Of a stretch of DNA of 5,198 nucleotides, positions 1 to 4,500 are shown piece by piece (positions within the stretch are counted from its first letter, which is position 1; each line of letters starts with the position of its first letter). The position numbers were made by a program, and so were the translations under genes. The notes under the pieces were generated by a model. That model did not search any database and was not told the origin of the DNA. It was given only the letters and a program-made list of their open reading frames with translations. Source of the DNA: a bacterium (lineage in GTDB: Bacteria; Planctomycetota; JACOTG01; JAUIME01); assembly GCA_030433195.1 (NCBI GenBank), contig JAUIME010000423.1:1-5198 (forward strand), read 5' to 3'.

Positions 1-77
1 TCGGGAACCTCGAACGTGAGGTTGTCGACCGCGAGCGTGTCGCCGTAGTACTTCTCGAGATTTTGAACCCGAATCAT
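1..77 (-). CDS. ABC transporter ATP-binding protein, N-terminal fragment
   Basis: Only the first 25 codons are in the window; the gene continues past the left edge. Read on the minus strand it begins MIRVQNLEKYYGDTLAVDNL, followed by TFEVP. This is the usual opening of an ABC ATPase: a first beta strand, the K-x-Y-G segment whose aromatic residue (Tyr11) normally stacks on the ATP adenine, then the A-V-D-x-L-x-F strand. Walker A, the signature motif and Walker B lie outside, so the transported substrate cannot be judged. The short start resembles ATPases of ABC-2 type exporters, which is an inference. The ATG at 77-75 is chosen because family proteins start at this point. No good Shine-Dalgarno site precedes it, so the leader may be weakly translated or differently recognised. 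The gene is divergent from the Nramp-like gene. Confidence 0.8.
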   Translation of the reverse strand, partial: MIRVQNLEKYYGDTLAVDNLTFEVP

Positions 78-135
78 GGAGGTTGCCCGTCGTTCTCGTC
101 CCCGCCGTTCGGACGATGATCGTGCGCGGCGCGGG

Positions 136-144
136 AGTATAGCA
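136..144 (-). promoter_or_regulatory. Extended -10 promoter candidate for the ABC gene
   Basis: On the minus strand the sequence reads TGCTATACT: an extended -10 TG dinucleotide plus a hexamer matching TATAAT at five of six positions. It lies about 58 bases before the ABC start, giving a leader of about 50 bases. No convincing -35 hexamer is visible at 159-164, as is common for extended -10 promoters. It is one of the few AT-rich spots in the gap. Confidence 0.5.
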
Positions 145-155
145 CCGGGCCCGGT
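144..155. promoter_or_regulatory. 12-base perfect palindrome, candidate operator
   Basis: ACCGGGCCCGGT is a perfect inverted repeat with no spacer. It lies directly upstream of the minus-strand -10 element and between the two divergent promoter candidates, where a repressor or activator could control the ABC gene or both genes. Its left nine bases (ACCGGGCCC) recur at 234-242, inside the likely leader of the Nramp-like gene. In GC-rich DNA such a palindrome can arise by chance, and no regulator family is recognised from the motif. Confidence 0.3.
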
Positions 156-170
156 CGTGCGCCCGCGCCG

Positions 171-199
171 TGGCCAAGCGCGGTTCGATGCTCTATGAT
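171..199 (+). promoter_or_regulatory. Sigma-70-type promoter candidate for the Nramp-like gene
   Basis: The -35 candidate TGGCCA (171-176) matches TTGACA at four of six positions. The -10 candidate TATGAT (194-199) matches TATAAT at five of six. The spacer is 17 bases. Transcription would start near 206, leaving a leader of about 108 bases before the chosen ATG at 314. This promoter overlaps the region where longer, in-frame upstream starts of the transporter would fall, which argues against those starts. No manganese or magnesium riboswitch core was recognised in the leader. Confidence 0.45.
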
Positions 200-313
200 G
201 GCTCGCCATCGCGGAGCCGCGGCATCGCCGAGAACCGGGCCCCTGGAAGAACGAGGGAGACCCGTCCGAGGTTCGGTGATCTCGCGGAATGCGCGCACGA
301 GACGGGAGTCGAG

Positions 314-1546
314 ATGAGCGGTTGGGGCAAGAGATTGCGACGCGTCGGACCGGGCGCATTGATCACGGCGGCGTTCATCGGCCCCGGTACGGTGACGACG
401 TGCACGCGCGCGGGGTCGGGATTCGGGTTCGCGCTCGCGTGGGCCGTCGTGGTCGCGACGCTCGCGGCGCTCGTGCTCCAAGAGATGACGGGCCGACTCG
501 GCGCGATGACGGGTCGCGATCTCGCGACGCATCTGCGTGAGCGATCACGAACGCCGGTGCTACGCGTCGTCGTCGGTTTTCTCGTGATCGGGGCGATCGG
601 TTTCGGCTGCGCGGCGTTCGAAGGCGGGAACCTCGCGGGTGGGGCGATGGGGCTGCGTCTCCTCTTCGAGACGAGCGAAACGCGGTCGGTGCTCGTGATC
701 GCCGTTCTCGCGCTGTACCTGTTGCTACGCGGGGGATATCGACATCTCGAACGCGTGCTCACGGTCCTCGTGGCCGCGATGGGCGTCGCCTTCCTCGCGA
801 CGGCCGTGCTCGCCGCGCCCGACTGGGGCGCCGTGCTCGGCGGCACGTTCACGCCCGCGCTCCCCGATGGGTCGGCGCTGTTGGTGCTGGGCCTCCTCGG
901 GACCACCGTCGTTCCCTATAACCTGTTCCTGCATTCGCGAGCGGTGACACAGCGTGGCGAGATCGGCGAATCACGGCTCGCGGAGACGCGCTTCGATCTT
1001 CTCCTGTGCGTGCCGCTGGGCGGACTCGTGTCGCTCGCGATCGTCGTGAGCTCGGCGGTCGCGTTCGCGGACGTACCCGGGGAAGTCGTCAGCGCGGGAG
1101 ATCTCGGGCGCCAGCTCGAACCGCTGCTCGGCGAGCACGCCAAGGCGCTCTTCGGATTCGGGCTCTTCGCGGCCGGCTTGACCTCGGCGCTCACGGCGCC
1201 GGTGGCCGCGTCGTTCGCGGTGTGTGGAATCTTGGGGCGCCCCGACGATGCCGATCGGGGATTCGGGCGCGGCATCAGCGTCGCGGTGCTGGTGCTCGGA
1301 GCGTCGGCGGCGCTGTCGGGGGTGAGCCCGAGCCAGGTCATCCTCGCGGCTCAGTCGCTGAACGGTGTCCTGTTGCCCGTGAGCGCCGGGTTCCTGTTGT
1401 GGATCATGAACGACGCGGGTGTGCTCGGGTCGCGTCGCAACGGGCGCCTCACGAACGCACTCGGGGCGACAGTCGTCGCGCTCGCGGTGTTCTTGAGCGC
1501 GCGAGCGCTCTACACGAGCGCACGGGCGTACGGGCTCTTCGAGTGA
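314..1546 (+). CDS. Nramp-family (SLC11-like) transporter, non-canonical metal site
   Basis: A 410-residue integral membrane protein with about 11 hydrophobic segments, the usual size and topology of Nramp/MntH proton-coupled divalent metal transporters of the inner membrane. Family marks are GPGALITAAFIGPG in TM1 (residues 12-25), LQEMTGRLGAMTGRDLA around TM2, TTVVPYNLFLHS in TM6 (197-208) and PSQVILAAQ in TM10. By eye the classical TM1 metal motif DPGN is GPGT (23-26), and the TM6 ligand methionine is Val200 in a VPYN context instead of MPHN. The TM10 glutamine is kept (Gln347). It is therefore related to Nramp but probably not an ordinary manganese/iron importer, so mntH is not assigned. 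The start at 314 has GGGAG five bases upstream and a typical short cytosolic N-terminus. An upstream in-frame ATG at 170 would add 48 arginine-rich residues overlapping the promoter. No terminator is evident downstream. Confidence 0.9.
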   Translation: MSGWGKRLRRVGPGALITAAFIGPGTVTTCTRAGSGFGFALAWAVVVATLAALVLQEMTGRLGAMTGRDLATHLRERSRTPVLRVVVGFLVIGAIGFGCAAFEGGNLAGGAMGLRLLFETSETRSVLVIAVLALYLLLRGGYRHLERVLTVLVAAMGVAFLATAVLAAPDWGAVLGGTFTPALPDGSALLVLGLLGTTVVPYNLFLHSRAVTQRGEIGESRLAETRFDLLLCVPLGGLVSLAIVVSSAVAFADVPGEVVSAGDLGRQLEPLLGEHAKALFGFGLFAAGLTSALTAPVAASFAVCGILGRPDDADRGFGRGISVAVLVLGASAALSGVSPSQVILAAQSLNGVLLPVSAGFLLWIMNDAGVLGSRRNGRLTNALGATVVALAVFLSARALYTSARAYGLFE

Positions 1547-1589
1547 CCGATCGGCCCGAGCCGCGCGTGATTCGGCGAGGTACGCCTTA

Positions 1590-1598
1590 TGCTATGGT
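1590..1598 (+). promoter_or_regulatory. Weak extended -10 promoter candidate for the DUF6941-like gene
   Basis: TGCTATGGT combines an extended -10 TG with a hexamer matching TATAAT at four of six positions. It is the only AT-rich stretch in the 97-base gap after the transporter gene and lies about 46 bases before the ATG at 1644. No -35 is visible. It resembles the TGCTA elements in front of the ABC and rplC genes, which is the main reason to list it. Confidence 0.3.
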
Positions 1599-1643
1599 CC
1601 CCGCGCGAGGGCACCGGCAGTCGGGCCTCGCATCGGAGGCACC

Positions 1644-2072
1644 ATGCCCGTCATCCCCAAGATCAACTCGTTCCTGCTGTGCGACTACATCATCCAGGAG
1701 CACCGAACGGGAAAAAAGAGCCTCATCGGGATCTTCCACAACATCGTGGCGGGGAAGTTTCCCTTCGCGCATCCGTCACTGTTCATCTACGCGAACCTGA
1801 GTGACGCGCAGGGCATCTACGACTTCGAGATGAAACTCATCGATCTCGAGAGCCAGGCGGTGATCGGCCACGGTCGGATTCCCAAGATCGAGATCTCGGA
1901 TCGATTGAAGCCCGTCGAGATCGCGATGAACATCCGCCAGCTCGTGTTCCCGAATCCGGGCAAGTACGAGTTCCAGCTCTTCGCCAACGCGGAGCTCGTG
2001 GAATGCCGCGATCTGTGGGTCACCGAGCCCCGCAAGCCCGAAGACACGGGAGCGGGCCTCGCCGACAACTGA
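1644..2072 (+). CDS. Conserved hypothetical protein, DUF6941-like
   Basis: A 142-residue soluble protein with no signal peptide, membrane segment or catalytic motif that I recognise. The sequence suggests an all-beta fold. It opens with CDYIIQEHRTGKKSLIGIF (13-31), then HPSLFIYANLSDAQGIYDFEM (43-63), KLIDLESQAVIGHG, DRLKPVEIAMNIRQLVFPNPG (86-106) and KYEFQLFANAELV. This matches my memory of DUF6941, small proteins in which a beta-sandwich ends in a P-G-x-Y-x-F strand followed by a short variable tail. The family has no known function to my knowledge. The domain name comes from memory, not from a search. The start is supported by GGAGG (1635-1639) four bases before the ATG. The gene stands between the transporter and rplC, with its own possible promoter and a strong hairpin at its stop codon, so it may be a single-gene unit. 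Confidence 0.85.
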   Translation: MPVIPKINSFLLCDYIIQEHRTGKKSLIGIFHNIVAGKFPFAHPSLFIYANLSDAQGIYDFEMKLIDLESQAVIGHGRIPKIEISDRLKPVEIAMNIRQLVFPNPGKYEFQLFANAELVECRDLWVTEPRKPEDTGAGLADN

Positions 2073-2099
2073 TCGACGCTCCGCGGCGGTCGTTGTCGG
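2062..2099 (+). terminator. Strong hairpin across the stop codon, possible terminator
   Basis: CCGACAAC (2062-2069) pairs with GTTGTCGG (2092-2099). After one unpaired T, GATCGACGC (2071-2079) pairs with GCGGCGGTC (2083-2091) with one G-U wobble and one A-G mismatch, closing on a TCC loop. The stem contains the stop codon (2070-2072) of the DUF6941-like gene. The downstream sequence, TTGGTAGTGGTATTTC, is only moderately T-rich, so this is a poor textbook intrinsic terminator. It could instead stabilise the mRNA end or act with Rho. Confidence 0.45.
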
Positions 2100-2183
2100 T
2101 TGGTAGTGGTATTTCACTGTCCTGTAGCGATTTATGGGGTTCTTGGCTCGCGTCTGTCGCGGCTCTCGGGCCGCAAAAAGCCG

Positions 2184-2211
2184 TTGACACGCTTTTGCCC
2201 GATGCTAGACT
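2184..2211 (+). promoter_or_regulatory. Sigma-70-type promoter for rplC
   Basis: A perfect -35 hexamer TTGACA (2184-2189) is followed after 16 bases by TAGACT (2206-2211), which matches TATAAT at four of six positions. It is preceded by an extended -10 TGC (2203-2205). An A-run (AAAAAG, 2175-2180) lies just upstream, where an UP element would sit. This is the best promoter in the window, as expected for a ribosomal protein gene. Transcription would start near 2218, giving rplC a leader of about 92 bases that opens with a pyrimidine tract (TTTCTTTTT, 2217-2225). Confidence 0.7.
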
Positions 2212-2233
2212 CCTCGTTTCTTTTTGCCAGGTG

Positions 2234-2275
2234 CCGGTCCCGTCGTGCGCAGAGCGACTCACACGAGCGGGCCGG
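2234..2275 (+). promoter_or_regulatory. Bulged hairpin in the rplC leader
   Basis: Three helices stack in order: CCGG (2234-2237) with CCGG (2272-2275), CCCG (2239-2242) with CGGG (2268-2271), and CGTG (2244-2247) with CACG (2262-2265). A single T bulge and a T against AG internal loop separate them. The apical loop is about 14 bases. The hairpin lies wholly in the predicted 5' leader, 35 bases before the rplC start. Ribosomal protein leaders often fold into autoregulatory structures, but no described leader family is recognised here. GC-rich sequence folds easily, so the function is inferred. Confidence 0.4.
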
Positions 2276-2310
2276 GTACGCGCGGAATTTTCGTAGCGGA
2301 GTGACTCCCG

Positions 2311-2949
2311 ATGGTCAAAGCGGCGATTCTCGGTCGCAAGATCGGCATGGACAGTGTCTTCGACGACCAGGGCAACTACCTGCCCGTTACCGTCATCGAG
2401 GCGGGGCCCTGCAAGGTGCTCCAGGTCAAGTCGAAGGAGTCCGACGGCTATGACGCGGTGCGCGTGGCCTATCTCGAAAAGAAAGAGAGCCGGACGAGCA
2501 AGCCGCAGCTCGGCGAGTTCAAGAAGGCCGGCATCGCTCCGCACTACTTCATCCGCGAGTTCCGCGGGCTCGAAGGCGAGTTCAACGTCGGTGACGAGAT
2601 CAAGGCCGACGCCCTGAACGAGGGCGACACCGTCCACGTCTCGGGTCACTCGAAGGGGCGTGGATTCTCCGGCGGGATGCGGCGCCACGGCTTTGCCGGT
2701 GCGCAGATCACGCACGGGCAATCCGACCGTCAGCGTTCGCCGGGTGCGATCGGCCAGGCCTCGACGCCGTCGCGCGTCTTCAAGGGCCTTCGCATGGCCG
2801 GGCATCACGGGACCGAGCGCGTCACGACCAAGAACCTCGAGATCGTGAAGGTGCTTCCCGAGAAGAACCTCGTTCTTATCCGAGGGGCGGTTCCCGGGGC
2901 GCGCAACAGCCTCGTCGAAGTACGGGTTGCGGCGCAGAAGTCCGAGTAA
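2311..2949 (+). CDS. rplC: 50S ribosomal protein L3
   Basis: A 212-residue, full-length bacterial L3 (about 209 in E. coli). L3 is an early-assembling large-subunit protein whose central extension reaches towards the peptidyl transferase centre. The N-terminal barrel starts AAILGRKIGMDSVFDDQG (4-21) and PVTVIEAGPCKVLQVK. The extension carries SKGRGFSGGMRRHGF (114-128), THGQSDRQRSPGAIGQASTP (134-153) and SRVFKGLRMAGHHGTERVT (154-172). The end is NLVLIRGAVPGARNSLVEV. Ser151 occupies the place of the glutamine that PrmB methylates in E. coli L3, so that modification is not expected. GGAG (2298-2301) lies nine bases before the ATG. The gene is not next to rpsJ, rplD, rplW or rplB as in the S10 operon. 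It follows its own strong promoter and precedes rpoZ by 84 bases on the same strand. All key segments are intact, so it is not a decayed copy. Confidence 0.97.
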   Translation: MVKAAILGRKIGMDSVFDDQGNYLPVTVIEAGPCKVLQVKSKESDGYDAVRVAYLEKKESRTSKPQLGEFKKAGIAPHYFIREFRGLEGEFNVGDEIKADALNEGDTVHVSGHSKGRGFSGGMRRHGFAGAQITHGQSDRQRSPGAIGQASTPSRVFKGLRMAGHHGTERVTTKNLEIVKVLPEKNLVLIRGAVPGARNSLVEVRVAAQKSE

Positions 2950-3033
2950 CGCCAAGCAAGAGCATCTTCGGCCGGATTCGAATGAAGCGAGTCGGCCGTC
3001 CGTCACGCGAGCACGATAGGGAGGGCGATTCCC

Positions 3034-3321
3034 ATGGATCTCAAGCGAGTCGAAGAAGCGGAAGAGAAGTTCGGAATCGGCCGGTTTCGGCTATCCTCGC
3101 TCCTGCAGAAGCGCGTGCAAGAGATCGTTCGCGGGGCTCCCGCGCTCGTCGACATGAAGACGCACAAGCCCATCGACGTCGCGCTCGAGGAAATCCTCGC
3201 GGGACGCATCTCGCTCGACCTCTACGACGGATCCAAGGAAGCGCAAGAGCTCGACGAAGCCGCGCTCGACATGAGTGACGACGCGCTCGCCGAAGACGAC
3301 TCCGGCGTCTTCGACCTCTGA
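3034..3321 (+). CDS. rpoZ: DNA-directed RNA polymerase subunit omega
   Basis: A 95-residue protein matching RpoZ, the small subunit that binds the beta-prime C-terminal region and helps core polymerase assemble. The core segment runs KFGIGRFRLSSLLQKRVQEI (12-31), followed by ALVDMKTHKPIDVALEEILAGRISLDL. This corresponds to the conserved omega pattern of a helix with R-F-x-L and K-R, then a K-P-x-x-x-A-L-x-E-I helix. The C-terminal part (about 68-95) is strongly acidic (DEAALDMSDDALAEDDSG) and probably disordered; such tails vary among omega proteins. GGAGG (3020-3024) lies nine bases before the ATG. It follows rplC by 84 bases with no convincing promoter or terminator between, so cotranscription with rplC is likely. 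The usual partners gmk and coaBC are absent from the window. Confidence 0.9.
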   Translation: MDLKRVEEAEEKFGIGRFRLSSLLQKRVQEIVRGAPALVDMKTHKPIDVALEEILAGRISLDLYDGSKEAQELDEAALDMSDDALAEDDSGVFDL

Positions 3322-3334
3322 TCCTGTCGTCCGC

Positions 3335-3368
3335 TCGGCTGACACTCGGCGCCCGTGACGTCAGCCGA
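3335..3368 (+). terminator. Hairpin after rpoZ, possible terminator
   Basis: A perfect 9-base inverted repeat, TCGGCTGAC (3335-3343) and GTCAGCCGA (3360-3368), encloses a 16-base loop. It begins 14 bases after the rpoZ stop and fits the end of an rplC-rpoZ transcript. No T-run follows (TGTGCCGTTCC), so it is not a classical intrinsic terminator; Rho-assisted ending or mRNA 3'-end protection is as likely. It lies 77 bases before the asparaginase start. Confidence 0.45.
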
Positions 3369-3444
3369 TGTGCCGTTCCGAATGCGTCTCCGGCATGGCT
3401 CGTGAGCCGCACGACACTCGATGCTCCTGCCCTCGGAGGATTCC

Positions 3445-4485
3445 ATGTCGCAACGCGTCAGCCGTCGGAACTTCTTGCGCACCACGTTCGGGAGCGCGCT
3501 CGGTGCGGCCTTCGCACCCTCGGTCGCTGCGGGTACGCGGGTCGTCTCGCGTAGTGGAGCGGCGGGCCCGATCGCGATTTCGAGCGGGAACGGGCTTCGT
3601 GCAACGACGCGCGCGGTCCAGCTCATGCGTGACGGTACCGACGTACTCGTGTCCGCGGTCTCGGGCGTCAACATCATCGAGGCCGACCCCGAAGACATGA
3701 CGGTCGGCTACGGTGGTTTGCCGAACGAAGAAGGAATCGTCGAGCTCGATGCGTCGGTGATGCACGGTCCGACGCATCGTGCGGGGGCCGTCGCGGGGAT
3801 CCGCGAGATCATGCATCCCGCCACCGTCGCGCTACGCGTGATGGAGTCGACGGATCACGTGATGCTCGTGGGCGAGGGTGCGCAGCGTTTCGCGGTCGCG
3901 CACGGGTTCCCGCGCGAGAATCTGCTCACCGAGAAGGCTCGCAAGGTGTGGATCCGTTGGAAGGAATCGCGCAGTGATCGGGATGACTGGATCTCGCCCG
4001 AGGAGTCCGGCTTCGCGCCGCTCATCGAGAAGGGCGGGACGGTGCACTGCTCGGCGCTCGATGCGAGCGGCGACCTCGGCGGGGTGACGACGACGAGCGG
4101 GCTCGCGTTCAAGATTCCCGGCCGCGTCGGCGATTCGCCGATCGTCGGCGCCGGAATGTTCGTCGACAACGAAGTCGGATCGGCCGGGGCGACCGGGCGC
4201 GGCGAGTCGGTGATCCTCACCGCGGGCAGCGCGAGTATCGTCGCCGCCATGCGTCGCGGCCTCGAGCCGCTCGAAGCCTGCCTCGAAGTGCTACGCCGCA
4301 TTGCGCGTTCGACCCGCTCGAAGCATCTGCTCGAGAAGCCGGGCCGCCCGAACTTCAACGTGACGTTCTACGCTTTGCGAAAGGACGGGCAGTACGGAAG
4401 CGCGTCGATGCTGCCCGGCAAGCAGTTCGCGGTCAGCGACGCGAGTGGAAATCGCCTCGAGGATTGCCCGTCGCTGTTCGAATAG
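3445..4485 (+). CDS. Tat-exported N4-(beta-N-acetylglucosaminyl)-L-asparaginase family Ntn-hydrolase
   Basis: A 346-residue glycosylasparaginase/isoaspartyl peptidase family member. These enzymes cleave themselves before a threonine that becomes the nucleophile, then hydrolyse asparagine-linked amides, typically GlcNAc-Asn. The N-terminus SRRNFLR (6-12) plus a short hydrophobic stretch is a Tat signal, with possible cleavage after Ala28, so the folded enzyme acts in the periplasm or outside. Family segments include VGYGGLPNEEGIVELDASVM, TDHVMLVGEGAQRFAVAHGF, TTTSGLAFKIPGRVGDSPIV and FVDNEVGSAGATGRGE, with FNVTFYALRKDGQYGSASM near the end. Nucleophile Thr199 is followed at family spacing by Thr217, Arg227, Asp230, Thr250 and Gly251. 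Oddly, residues 197-198 are Gly-Gly where characterised glycosylasparaginases have His-Asp. GGAGGA (3435-3440) precedes the ATG by four bases. An upstream in-frame ATG at 3421 is rejected because that Shine-Dalgarno site lies inside it. The gene is probably a separate unit after rpoZ. Confidence 0.92.
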   Translation: MSQRVSRRNFLRTTFGSALGAAFAPSVAAGTRVVSRSGAAGPIAISSGNGLRATTRAVQLMRDGTDVLVSAVSGVNIIEADPEDMTVGYGGLPNEEGIVELDASVMHGPTHRAGAVAGIREIMHPATVALRVMESTDHVMLVGEGAQRFAVAHGFPRENLLTEKARKVWIRWKESRSDRDDWISPEESGFAPLIEKGGTVHCSALDASGDLGGVTTTSGLAFKIPGRVGDSPIVGAGMFVDNEVGSAGATGRGESVILTAGSASIVAAMRRGLEPLEACLEVLRRIARSTRSKHLLEKPGRPNFNVTFYALRKDGQYGSASMLPGKQFAVSDASGNRLEDCPSLFE

Positions 4486-4500
4486 CCTGACGTTCCACGT

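Noticed and set aside
78..82. GGAGG on the plus strand beside the ABC start
   Set aside because: It is on the wrong strand for the ABC gene and no plus-strand coding region starts just after it.
170..313. In-frame upstream start of the Nramp-like protein adding 48 residues
   Set aside because: The added residues are arginine-rich, unlike Nramp N-termini, and overlap the promoter candidate. The ATG at 314 has a well-placed GGGAG.
206..313. Manganese (yybP-ykoY) or magnesium (M-box) riboswitch in the transporter leader
   Set aside because: Looked for because of the transporter; no recognisable conserved core and only short GC stems such as GGCTC/GAGCC.
193..906. Long minus-strand open frame opposite the transporter gene
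   Set aside because: It is an antisense shadow of a GC-rich gene: Ser/Arg/Pro/Ala-rich, low complexity, no domain. The same applies to the other long frames opposite or overlapping rplC, the asparaginase and the TPR-like gene.
2969..2998. CGGCCG inverted repeat between rplC and rpoZ as a terminator
   Set aside because: The stem is only 6 pairs with an 18-base loop and no T-run. CGGCCG is self-palindromic and common in GC-rich DNA, so rplC and rpoZ are treated as cotranscribed.
2020..3006. 328-residue minus-strand frame across the rplC region
   Set aside because: It lies antisense to an unmistakable L3 gene, crosses the promoter and leader, and has no recognisable domain.
3421..3444. In-frame upstream ATG of the asparaginase
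   Set aside because: The strong GGAGGA site at 3435-3440 lies inside this extension and serves the ATG at 3445, which also gives a normal Tat signal.
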